This document shows positions 1-6,498 of a stretch of 16,523 nt of DNA, in pieces. Location: positions 1 through 16,523 of the forward strand of contig JBKOWZ010000103.1 of NCBI GenBank assembly GCA_046724665.1, written 5' to 3'. The stretch's first letter is position 1, and every line of letters begins with the position of its first letter. Origin of the DNA: Actinocrinis sp046724665 (GTDB lineage: Bacteria; Actinomycetota; Actinomycetes; Streptomycetales; Catenulisporaceae). The position numbers and the translations under genes are program-made. Below the pieces are notes generated by a model that ran no database searches, was not told where the DNA came from, and was given only the letters and a program-made list of their open reading frames with translations.

Positions 1-61
1 CGGCGTCACCGCCTGGCCCATCAACACCCTGCTGGACCTCGCCGCGCGGACGGGACGCTGA
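1..61 (+). CDS. 3' end of a membrane subunit gene of the complex-I-like operon (partial)
   Basis: Only the last 19 codons are present, reading GVTAWPINTLLDLAARTGR and a TGA at 59-61. The stop overlaps the ATG of the next gene by one base (TGATG), a sign of operon structure and translational coupling. In hydrogenase-4/Ehr-like and mycobacterial hyc operons the gene just before the HycE-like large subunit is usually the HyfF/HycQ antiporter-like membrane subunit, so that is the likeliest identity. This rests on gene order only, because the fragment is too short to recognise by itself. Confidence 0.55.
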   Translation, partial: GVTAWPINTLLDLAARTGR

Positions 62-1611
62 TGGCCGCCGACCTCGAGTTCCTGGACGGCGCCGTACCCG
101 CCGGGCACCGGCGCACCACGGTCCACACCGACCCGCGCGACCTTTCCGTCCGCGCGGCGGCCCTGCTGGAGCAGGGTTACCGCCTTGCGCTCGCGCACGC
201 CTCCCACTGGGGAGGAGACGACCCGCGCGGTGCGGCGATGCACGCGGTCTACCTGTTCCTCGCCACCAACCCCGACACCCGCGTCGAACTCGCCGTGCCG
301 CTCGACCCCGCCGCGCCGAGCGTGCCGAGCCTGGCCGCGATCAGCTTCCCCGCCGGGCGCTTCGAGCGCGAGATGCGCGACCAGTACGGGGTCGAACCTG
401 CCGGGCACCCGGTGCCGCGCCCCCTCGTGCGGCACCCCGCCTGGCCCGAGGACTGGCACCCGATGCGCGCCGACGCCGCGCCGCGCCCGCCGCTGGATCC
501 CGACCCGGCGCCGTTTCCGTTTCTGACCGTCGAGGGCCCCGGCGTCTACGAGATCCCGGTCGGCCCGGTGCACGCCGGTCTGATCGAGCCCGGACACTTC
601 CGCTTCTCCGTGGTCGGCGAGACCGTCCTCAAGCTCAAGGCGAGACTCTGGTATGTGCACAAGGGCATTGAGAAGCTCTTCGAGCACCGCACCCCCGCGG
701 CCGGCCTGCCGCTGGCCGAGCGCGTCAGCGGCGACACCGCCGTCGGCCACGCGCTGGCCTACTGCCGCGCGATCGAGGACGCGGCCGGCGTCCGCGTGGG
801 ACTGCGCGCCGATGCCGCCCGCGCCCTGCTGCTGGAGCTCGAACGCCTCTACAACCACGTCACCGACCTCGGCGCGCTGTGCAACGACGTCGGCCACGGC
901 ATCCTCAACGCCCACGCGGGCCGCCTCCGCGAGCAGTTGCTGCGGCTGAACGCAGAGACCACAGGGCACCGGCTGCTGCGCGGCGGGATCGTCCCGGGCG
1001 GCGCGCGGCTGCTCGCCCGCCCCGACCCGAAACGCCTGCGCGCGATCGCCGGCGACGTCGCGAGCCTCGCCGACCTCGCGCTGAGCCACACCGTCGTGCG
1101 CGACCGGTTCACCGCCACCGCGCCCCTCAGCCTCGCCCAGGCCCGGGACCTGGGCGCACTCGGCTACGTCGCCCGCGCCAGCGGCCTGGACACCGACGCA
1201 CGCCGCGACCACCCGGCCCGCCCCGGCCTCCCGGCGCCGCTCGGCGTGCTTGAGGCCGGCGGCGACGTGCTCGCCCGGTTCCTGGTGCGTGTCCGGGAGT
1301 TCGAGGCCTCGGCAGACCACATCGCGCGGCTCGGCGAGCTGATCCCGGCGTCAGGGTTCGAGGACGCACCCGACCGCCTCGCCATCCGCGACCGCGAGCG
1401 CTGCGGGGTCGGCATCGCCGAAGGCTGGCGCGGCACGATCGTGCACCGCGTCGAGACCGCCCCCGACGGCACGCTGCGGCGGGTCAAGATCGCCGATCCG
1501 TCCTTCTTCAACTGGCCCGCCCTGCCGGTCGCCCTGACCGGCGCGATCGTCCCGGACTTCCCGCTGGTCAACAAGAGCTTCAACCTCTCCTACGCGGGAA
1601 ACGACCTGTAA
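61..1611 (+). CDS. Complex-I / hydrogenase-4-like large subunit (NuoC-NuoD fusion, HycE family) lacking Ni-ligand cysteines
   Basis: The 516 residues hold an N-terminal NuoC (30-kDa) domain, about 1-130, with its hallmark FEREMRDQYGV at 101-111. A NuoD/HycE large-subunit domain follows, with GPVHAGLIEPGHFRF from residue 168 and the YVHKGIEKLFE motif. In true group-4 [NiFe] hydrogenases the metal is held by an L1 motif RVCGxC and a C-terminal DPCxxC. Here these read RVSGDT (221-226) and DPSFFN (479-484), so all four cysteines are replaced. The C-terminus runs on as a conserved-looking NWPALP...VPDFPLVNKSFNLSYAGNDL tail, typical as I recall of 'Ehr' (energy-converting hydrogenase-related) complexes. 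The protein should therefore sit on the cytoplasmic face of an ion-pumping membrane complex but should not bind Ni-Fe or evolve H2. The electron donor is unknown. It is the last gene of its operon, coupled to the previous gene, and a hairpin follows the stop. Confidence 0.9.
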   Translation: MAADLEFLDGAVPAGHRRTTVHTDPRDLSVRAAALLEQGYRLALAHASHWGGDDPRGAAMHAVYLFLATNPDTRVELAVPLDPAAPSVPSLAAISFPAGRFEREMRDQYGVEPAGHPVPRPLVRHPAWPEDWHPMRADAAPRPPLDPDPAPFPFLTVEGPGVYEIPVGPVHAGLIEPGHFRFSVVGETVLKLKARLWYVHKGIEKLFEHRTPAAGLPLAERVSGDTAVGHALAYCRAIEDAAGVRVGLRADAARALLLELERLYNHVTDLGALCNDVGHGILNAHAGRLREQLLRLNAETTGHRLLRGGIVPGGARLLARPDPKRLRAIAGDVASLADLALSHTVVRDRFTATAPLSLAQARDLGALGYVARASGLDTDARRDHPARPGLPAPLGVLEAGGDVLARFLVRVREFEASADHIARLGELIPASGFEDAPDRLAIRDRERCGVGIAEGWRGTIVHRVETAPDGTLRRVKIADPSFFNWPALPVALTGAIVPDFPLVNKSFNLSYAGNDL

Positions 1612-1612
1612 G

Positions 1613-1634
1613 CGCCTAGGGCACGCCCTAGGCG
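1613..1634. terminator. Bidirectional hairpin terminator between convergent genes
   Basis: Perfect inverted repeat with arms CGCCTAGGGC (1613-1622) and GCCCTAGGCG (1625-1634) separated by two bases; sterically a stem of about 9 bp with a 4-base loop. It begins two bases after the large-subunit stop codon and contains the TAG stop of the permease remnant on the other strand. There is no U-tract, which is common for high-GC actinobacterial terminators. Confidence 0.65.
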
Positions 1635-2125
1635 GCCAGCGCCTCGGTGGGCGGCAGCCGGCTGGCGCGGACCGCCGGGTAGATCCCGGCGAGCGCGCCG
1701 ATCACCAGCGTGGCGACGACGCCGCCGCCCGCCGCCCAGACCGGCAGCACCGTCGGATAGTGCTGATACACCGAGTATCCGCACGTCGCCAGCGCCCCGA
1801 GGGCCACGCCGCCGAGCCCGCCGAGCCCGCCGAGCCCGGAGAGCAGCAGCGATTCGGTGAGGAACTGCATCCGCACCTCGCCACGGGTCGCGCCGAGCGC
1901 TCGGCGCAGGCCGATCTCCGAACGCCGCTCCAGCACCGAGACGACCATGTTCGCCACACCGACGCCGCCGACCAGCAGCGCGACCGCGCCGAGGCCGAGC
2001 AGCAGCGCGGTGAATCCGCGGTCGGCGACCCGTTTCGCGATGAGGAGGTCGGACGGCTGCGAGACCAGCACCTCCTCGGGGTGCCGCGGGTTCGCCGTGC
2101 GGCCGAGCACCGCGTCGCCGGTCAT
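1628..2125 (-). pseudogene. 3' fragment of a MacB/FtsX-family ABC transporter permease
   Basis: The reading frame gives 165 residues that match only the C-terminal third of MacB-like permeases. It starts near the periplasmic-domain end (VLGRTANPRHPEEVLVSQPSD), continues with the first of the three C-terminal membrane helices (FTALLLGLGAVALLVGGVGVA) and the cytoplasmic loop SVLERRSEIGLRRALGATRGEV, then two further helices, and ends in IYPAVRASRLPPTEALAA. A full-length member has about 400 residues, so the N-terminal helix and most of the periplasmic domain are missing. Family similarity stops at about 2110-2115, exactly where a response-regulator tail begins on the opposite strand. The ATG at 2123-2125 is therefore probably accidental and the gene has no start of its own. 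The segment after VAN also seems one residue short compared with the usual family pattern. No ATPase or MacA-like gene is nearby, so it cannot form an exporter as it stands. Confidence 0.85.
1811..1837. repeat. Three tandem 9-bp units (gccgagccc)
   Basis: Three exact copies of gccgagccc lie head to tail inside the permease remnant and encode the glycine/leucine run GLGGLGGLGG on the minus strand. This is a simple slippage-prone repeat. Confidence 0.9.
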
Positions 2126-2162
2126 CGAGACCGTGCCCGGCGTCGGTTACCGCATCCGATGA
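2115..2162 (+). pseudogene. Extreme 3' end of an OmpR/PhoB-family response regulator gene
   Basis: The frame ending at TGA 2160-2162 reads SPVIETVPGVGYRIR, the canonical last strand of the winged-helix DNA-binding domain of OmpR-type regulators (usually ...IxTVRGVGYRL). The stop overlaps the kinase ATG as ATGA, the normal arrangement for a regulator/kinase pair. Upstream of about 2115 the frame no longer resembles any response regulator, and the DNA instead encodes the permease fragment on the other strand. Receiver domain, phosphoacceptor Asp and nearly all of the DNA-binding domain are absent. Confidence 0.8.
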
Positions 2163-3361
2163 GCCGCCTGACACTGCGCGCCCGGCTCACGCTGGTTTAC
2201 GGCGTGCTGTTCCTGCTGGCCGGCACGGTTCTGGTTCTGGCCGTCTACGTGCTCGTGTACCGGCAGGTGCCGCCGTACGTGGTGATCTCGCTGCAATCCT
2301 CGGCATCCGGCCGGGCTCAGCCCTCGTATTCGGTGGTGGGCGGCTCCGGGGTCAGGCCCGGCGAACCGCTGGACCGGGTGGACACGAGCGGTCTCGCGCT
2401 CCAGGCGCACTACTCGCTGATGAGCTCGCTCGTGCACCGCGGCCTGGCCGTGCTGCTGTGCGTCGCGGTGGTCTCGATCGCGGCCGGCTGGTTCATCGCG
2501 GGCCGCGCGCTGCGTCCGCTGCACCGGGTCACCGAGACCGCGCGCCGCATCGGCCGCAGCCCGGCGCCGGACGGCCTGAAGCAGCGCATCGCCCTCGACG
2601 GCCCGCGCGACGAGGTCAAGGAACTGGCCGACACCTTCGACACGATGCTGCGCCGGCTCGACGAATCCTTCGAGAGCCAGCGCCGGTTCGTCGCGAACGT
2701 GTCACACGAGCTGCGCACTCCGCTCACCCTCAACAGAGCGCTGATCGAGGTGGCGGTGCGGCGCAAGGCGGCCTCCCGGGACGTGAAGGAACTGGGCGCG
2801 GCGCTGCTGGACGTCAACACCCGGCACGAACGGCTGATCAACGGCCTGCTCACGCTCGCCCGCTCGCAGATCGAGCCGGCCGAGCGCACGGCGGCCGACC
2901 TCGCCCGCATCGTCGAGCACACGGTGGCGCAGGCCAGGGCCGAGGCCCAGGCCGCCGATGTCGTCGTGCACGTGGACGCGAGCGCGGCGCTCGCGCTCGG
3001 CGATCCGATGCTGCTGGAACGGCTCGTGCAGAACCTGGTGCTCAACGGCCTGCGGCACAACGTCGCGCGAGGCGGATGGCTGCGCGTCGAGGTCCGCCCG
3101 GTCAGGCCGGGCACGGTCGGCATCACCGTTTCGAACACCGGCGATGTCATCGCGCCGGAGGAGATCGCGCCCCTGTTCGAGCCCTTTCGCCACCGTGACG
3201 ACGATCGGACCGACCCGGCCCGCGGCGCCGGTCTCGGCCTGTCCATCGTGCAGTCCGTGTTGCGTGTGCACGGCGGCACGGTGCGCGGCGAGCCGCGCGA
3301 CGGCGGCGGGCTCGTCGTCCGGGTTGAACTGCCGGAAGCGTCGTCGCGGACTTCGTCATAG
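2159..3361 (+). CDS. Two-component sensor histidine kinase (HAMP-HisKA-HATPase_c), orphaned from its regulator
   Basis: This 400-residue inner-membrane kinase would autophosphorylate on His183 and pass the phosphate to a response regulator. It shows a membrane helix at about 8-31, a short extracytoplasmic sensor of about 60 residues, a second helix at about 96-116, then HAMP (GRALRPLHRVTETARRIG). The H-box is FVANVSHELRTPLT with His183, the N-box NLVLNGLRHN starts at Asn292, then come G1 (SNTGDVI), an F-box-like LFEPF and G2 (GAGLGLSIV from Gly356). All catalytic motifs look intact. The ATG at 2159 is chosen because it overlaps the regulator stop (ATGA) and begins right before the first helix; the open frame runs further upstream without homology. 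The upstream promoter and the partner regulator have been lost at the 2115 junction, so expression and output are doubtful. The short-sensor layout resembles actinobacterial CseC/TcrY-like kinases, but the signal cannot be told from sequence. Confidence 0.92.
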   Translation: MSRLTLRARLTLVYGVLFLLAGTVLVLAVYVLVYRQVPPYVVISLQSSASGRAQPSYSVVGGSGVRPGEPLDRVDTSGLALQAHYSLMSSLVHRGLAVLLCVAVVSIAAGWFIAGRALRPLHRVTETARRIGRSPAPDGLKQRIALDGPRDEVKELADTFDTMLRRLDESFESQRRFVANVSHELRTPLTLNRALIEVAVRRKAASRDVKELGAALLDVNTRHERLINGLLTLARSQIEPAERTAADLARIVEHTVAQARAEAQAADVVVHVDASAALALGDPMLLERLVQNLVLNGLRHNVARGGWLRVEVRPVRPGTVGITVSNTGDVIAPEEIAPLFEPFRHRDDDRTDPARGAGLGLSIVQSVLRVHGGTVRGEPRDGGGLVVRVELPEASSRTSS

Positions 3362-3682
3362 CCATCCGCGCCGCCACGCGTCTGTAGCGGCGTGCCGCTC
3401 CTTGTGCCATGTATCTGAATCCATCCGGTCAAGTCGCTCCAGCCGCTGGACCAGCGGTACACGCCCCCCGGCCCCGACGGTCCGCCGCCGCGCGTACCCG
3501 ACCATGTCGTCGAGCGCTACGTCGCACTCAAGCGCGACGGCGACAGCGCCCGAGCCGCCGCCGAACGTGCCCGTCCGAGCAACGGCTGGCGCGTCCGCCC
3601 GACCATCGACGGCTGCGGCACGTACCCCGCCTCCCCGGATCCGGGTGAAACTCCTGTGCGCCATCCCTCGTAACCTGGCCAC
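3362..3682. other. 321-bp stretch without a definable gene; contains a coding-like frame
   Basis: No complete gene was found. On the plus strand the frame from 3419 (after a TGA at 3416) to the TAA at 3671-3673 has mostly G/C third positions and a protein-like composition, including VPDHVVERYVALKRDG and ARAAAERA. It has no ATG, GTG or TTG near its beginning and matches no family I recognise. It may be the 3' remnant of a decayed gene. The ATG-started frame at 3409-3648 is arginine/proline-rich and looks like a shadow. Confidence 0.4.
3671..3676 (+). promoter_or_regulatory. Possible -10 element (TAACCT) for a leaderless methyltransferase transcript
   Basis: TAACCT fits the actinobacterial TANNNT -10 pattern and its last T lies 6 bases before the methyltransferase ATG at 3683, the spacing expected when transcription starts at the start codon. 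No Shine-Dalgarno sequence precedes that ATG. No convincing -35 is seen, so this is tentative. Confidence 0.3.
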
Positions 3683-4465
3683 ATGGAACAGGACGAGCAC
3701 GATCGGCGGCCTTACAGCTCGTCGTTCGGCACGGCGGCGGCCGCGTACGCCGAGCACCGTCCGGACTACACGCAGGCCGCGGTGCACTGGGCACTCGAGC
3801 CCGCACCCGGCCCGCGCGTGCTCGACCTAGGCGCCGGCACCGGCAAGCTGACGGCCGCGCTGCTCGCGTCCGGCGCCGACGTCGTCGCGGTCGAGCCCGA
3901 CCCGGCGATGCTGGCCGAGTTGCGCCGCACGCTGCCGACGGTCCGCGCACTGCCGGGCAGCGCCGAGTCCATCCCGCTGCCGAACGCGTCGGTTGACGCC
4001 GTGCTGGCCGGCAACGCAATGCACTGGTTCGACATGGCCGTCGCAGGACCCGAAATCGCCAGGGTCCTGACACCCGGCGGCATCCTGGCCGGCCTCTGGA
4101 ACGTCATCGACGACCGAGTCGAGTGGGCCGCCGGCCTGGAACGTGTCGCCGGAAGCGCAGCCATCGGCCCGCGCGACACCAGAAGCAACTGGCGTGCCGC
4201 GACGTCCGGCATACACCTTCCGAACACCGGCGTCGCCCGCTTCGGCTCCCCGCAGCAGACCGAGTTCCCGCACGGCCAGCGCCGTACCGCCGACTCCCTG
4301 ATCGCCACACTCGCGACCCGCGCGGGGATGCTCGTCATGCCGGAAACGGAACGAGAGACCACGCTCGCCCGGATCCGTGCCTTCCTCGCCACCAGGCCGG
4401 AGACCGCCCACGGCGAGTTCACCCTCCCCATGCTCACCGGCGTCCTACGCACACGGCGCCTGTGA
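3683..4465 (+). CDS. Class I SAM-dependent methyltransferase (Methyltransf_11/UbiE-like fold)
   Basis: The protein has 260 residues, normal for this family. SAM-binding motif I is VLDLGAGTGKL at 46-56. The acidic residue that holds the SAM ribose is in VVAVEPDPAML (E about 71), and the post-II region is GSAESIPLPNASVDAVLAG from residue 92, followed by NAMHWFD and the motif III-like ARVLTPGGILAGLWN. The N-terminus (YSSSFGTAAAAYAEHRPDY) is the helix that typically lines the SAM site in this group. The C-terminal half, which would set the acceptor specificity, has no recognisable signature, so the substrate is unknown. It stands alone: the gene before it is a scar and the gene after it is on the opposite strand about 100 bp away. 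The ATG at 3683 has no Shine-Dalgarno and may be leaderless. Confidence 0.9.
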   Translation: MEQDEHDRRPYSSSFGTAAAAYAEHRPDYTQAAVHWALEPAPGPRVLDLGAGTGKLTAALLASGADVVAVEPDPAMLAELRRTLPTVRALPGSAESIPLPNASVDAVLAGNAMHWFDMAVAGPEIARVLTPGGILAGLWNVIDDRVEWAAGLERVAGSAAIGPRDTRSNWRAATSGIHLPNTGVARFGSPQQTEFPHGQRRTADSLIATLATRAGMLVMPETERETTLARIRAFLATRPETAHGEFTLPMLTGVLRTRRL

Positions 4466-4569
4466 AACAGTCGTGAGCCGGCTGTGCTGCTGAAAGCCTC
4501 GGCGGCGATCCGCGAGACCCGCCCGCGCTCCCAACAGAGCTGGCAGCTGACGAGTGCCTGCGGGCGCGC

Positions 4570-5439
4570 TCAGTGGTCGTCGAAATCGACGTCGCGGCCG
4601 ACCTTCTCCCATGCCGCCATGTCGCGCTGCATCGCCTGCATCCGCTCACTGACCACGTCGTAGGCGTCGTTGCCGAGGAGCAGGTGTAGCGGCGTGTGCT
4701 CGGCGTCGAGGGCGGCGAGGATCGCGGTTGCGGCCTTCGCCGGGTCGCCGGGCTGCTTTCCGTCGCTGTCCGGGAGTGCGCGGCGGAACGCGCCGACTGA
4801 GTCGGCGTATGCGTCGAGCGGCGTGGTCTGGGCGAGCGCGCCGCCGGCGAAGCCGGTGCGGAAGGCGCCGGGCTCGACCAGCATGACCTTGATACCGAAG
4901 GGCGCGATCTCGTCGGCGAGTGCCTCGGTCAGGCCGGTCAGCGCGAACTTGCCCGAGGAGTAGCCGCCGGCGCCGGCGAAGGACATGCGTCCGCCCATGC
5001 TCGTCAGCTGCACGATCGCGCCCGAGCGCTGCGCGCGCAGGTGGGGCAGCACCGCTCGGGTGAGCGCGGCCGGGCCGAAGAAGTGCAGCTCCATCAGCTC
5101 GCGCAGTTCCCGGTCGGTGGTCTCCTCGACCGCGCCGATCATGCCGCGGCCCGCGTTGTTGACCAGTACGTCGATACGTCCGTACCAAAGCACCACGTCC
5201 GCCACCGCGGCCGAGGCCGCCTGCTGGTCGGTCACGTCCAGCGCGATCGCCCTGGCACGGTCCGGGTACGCGGCGATCAGTTCATCCAGCGGCTCGATGC
5301 GCCGCGCCGCTGCGACCACGATGTCCCCGGTTGCGAGCACGGCTTCGGCGAGTGAGCGGCCGAAGCCGGAGGAGGCACCGGTGATCAGCCAGACGCGGCC
5401 GGTGTGCCGAGTGCGGGCGGGGCGGGTGTCGTTCGTCAT
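4570..5439 (-). CDS. Short-chain dehydrogenase/reductase (SDR family oxidoreductase)
   Basis: This 289-residue classical SDR has the nucleotide-binding TGASSGFG at 20-27, the structural NNAG at 94-97, and the catalytic set Ser147, Tyr160 and Lys164 (YSSGK). Arginines at 46-47 (AAARR), after the second strand, suggest NADP(H) rather than NAD(H). A PGAFRTGF segment after the sixth strand and a helical C-terminal extension are typical of the 280-290-residue 'oxidoreductase' SDR group. The substrate cannot be predicted. The start is well supported: the ATG has a clear AAGGAG Shine-Dalgarno (plus-strand 5447-5452) seven bases upstream. The gene diverges from a LysR-family regulator, and the shared 127-bp spacer carries a LysR-type palindrome, so the regulator probably controls it. 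Confidence 0.93.
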   Translation of the reverse strand: MTNDTRPARTRHTGRVWLITGASSGFGRSLAEAVLATGDIVVAAARRIEPLDELIAAYPDRARAIALDVTDQQAASAAVADVVLWYGRIDVLVNNAGRGMIGAVEETTDRELRELMELHFFGPAALTRAVLPHLRAQRSGAIVQLTSMGGRMSFAGAGGYSSGKFALTGLTEALADEIAPFGIKVMLVEPGAFRTGFAGGALAQTTPLDAYADSVGAFRRALPDSDGKQPGDPAKAATAILAALDAEHTPLHLLLGNDAYDVVSERMQAMQRDMAAWEKVGRDVDFDDH

Positions 5440-5490
5440 CAGAGGGCTCCTTCAGCCTTGCTGTGTCGTGCGCTGACCTGTGTTGATCTA

Positions 5491-5521
5491 GTTATCCCAG
5501 CTGCGGCTGCGGTGCGTCCAA
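5491..5521 (-). promoter_or_regulatory. Candidate promoter of the SDR gene
   Basis: Read on the minus strand, TTGGAC (5521-5516) and GATAAC (5496-5491) are spaced by 19 bp and would start transcription near 5484. The centre of the LysR-type palindrome (about 5549) would then lie at about -65, the usual recognition-site position for LysR activators. Each hexamer is only a moderate match, so the placement is inference. Confidence 0.35.
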
Positions 5522-5539
5522 GACAAGTACCTGCTGGAG

Positions 5540-5558
5540 TCATAAAGACGGTTTATGA
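5540..5558. promoter_or_regulatory. LysR-type operator: perfect 7-bp inverted repeat
   Basis: TCATAAA (5540-5546) and TTTATGA (5552-5558) form an exact inverted repeat with a 5-bp spacer and include the classical T-N11-A LysR box (T5543 to A5555). It is strikingly AT-rich against its surroundings. It overlaps the TATGAT that is the best -10 for the regulator gene, so bound protein would block its own transcription. Confidence 0.75.
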
Positions 5559-5559
5559 T
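5554..5559 (+). promoter_or_regulatory. -10 element (TATGAT) for the LysR-family gene
   Basis: TATGAT matches the -10 consensus at five of six positions. Seven bases separate it from the GTG at 5567, which would make the transcript leaderless. The -35 region (about 5531-5536, ctgctg) is poor, as often for regulated promoters. Confidence 0.5.
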
Positions 5560-5566
5560 CCGCTGG

Positions 5567-6472
5567 GTGGAGCTGAGACAGCTGCGGTACCTGGTAGCCA
5601 TCGCCGACGAGCAGAACCTGGGCCGGGCGGCGCGTGCGCTCTACGTCAGCCAGCCGGCGCTGTCCTACGCGCTCAAGGAGCTCGAGACGGAGCTCGGCGT
5701 GCGGCTGTTCGACCGGCACGCGGGTGGGGTGCGGGCCACTACGGCGGGGCAGGACGTGATCGCCGAGGCGCGCGAAACGCTGCGCCGGGCCGAGCAGGTC
5801 GTCGAGGCGGCCAGGCGGCATCTGCGTGCGGCGGCCGGGGTGCTGCGGGTCGGCTTCGAGGCCAGCGGCGCGGGCGAGCTGACGACGCGTTCGCGCGCCG
5901 AGTTCGCCCGTCGGCACCCGGCGGTGCGGGTGGAGCCGAAGCGCTTCGAGTGGGGCGAGGAGGCCGGCGCGCTGCGCGACGGCCGGGCCGACGTGGCGTT
6001 CGTCTGGCTGCCCAACGACCTCACCGGGCTGACCGCGCAGGTGGTGCACACCGAGCCGCGGATGGTCGGCCTGCCCACGGCGCACCGGCTGGTCGCCACC
6101 GGTCGCGCGGCCGGCGGCCTGTCGGTGCTGGAGGTCAACGACGAGCCGCTGATGTGGACCGAGCGCGCGCCGCGCGAATGGGTCGATTGGTGGGCGGTCA
6201 ATCCGCGCCCTGACGGCGCCGAACCGCGTTGGGGCCCGACGAACGACAACGTGGAGGAGATGCTGGAGCAGGTCGCCGAGGGCGCTGCGATCTGCTTCGC
6301 CCCGCAGAGCATGGCCAGGTACTACGCCAGGCCCGACATCGTCTGGATCCCGCTGACCGATGTTGACCCGCTACGCGTCGCGCTCGCCTGGCCGGACGGC
6401 GGTGACAGCCCGCTGGTGCGCGCGTTCGCCGAGGTCGTGCACGAGGTGCGGGACACGCTCAGGGAGGTATGA
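5567..6472 (+). CDS. LysR-family transcriptional regulator
   Basis: The protein has an N-terminal winged helix-turn-helix of LysR type (LRQLRYLVAIADEQNLGRAARALYVSQPALSYALKELETELGVRLFDR) followed by a linker helix and a periplasmic-binding-protein-like effector domain (about 87-301). It probably senses a small molecule and controls the divergent SDR gene and itself. The GTG at 5567 gives the standard family beginning, (M)ELRQLRYLVA, and lies at the right distance from TATGAT for a leaderless message. The ATG at 5555 would add only MIRW, would lie inside the operator palindrome, and has no good Shine-Dalgarno; it is the alternative (305 residues). The family call is secure, the start moderately so, and the effector is unknown. 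Confidence 0.9.
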   Translation: MELRQLRYLVAIADEQNLGRAARALYVSQPALSYALKELETELGVRLFDRHAGGVRATTAGQDVIAEARETLRRAEQVVEAARRHLRAAAGVLRVGFEASGAGELTTRSRAEFARRHPAVRVEPKRFEWGEEAGALRDGRADVAFVWLPNDLTGLTAQVVHTEPRMVGLPTAHRLVATGRAAGGLSVLEVNDEPLMWTERAPREWVDWWAVNPRPDGAEPRWGPTNDNVEEMLEQVAEGAAICFAPQSMARYYARPDIVWIPLTDVDPLRVALAWPDGGDSPLVRAFAEVVHEVRDTLREV

Positions 6473-6498
6473 GCGGCCCTCGGCGCCGACTGACGCTC

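Noticed and set aside
1760..2158. N-terminal extension of the histidine kinase frame
   Set aside because: Low-complexity translation antiparallel to the permease remnant. The kinase begins at the ATG overlapping the regulator stop.
1590..2174. 194-codon minus-strand frame overlapping the permease remnant
   Set aside because: Out-of-frame with the recognisable MacB/FtsX-like sequence, and Arg/Gly-rich.
6471..6498. Imperfect hairpin (GAGCG ... CGCTC) between the LysR and NlpC/P60 genes as a terminator
   Set aside because: Five-bp outer stem with a long loop and bulges. In DNA this GC-rich such pairings arise often by chance.
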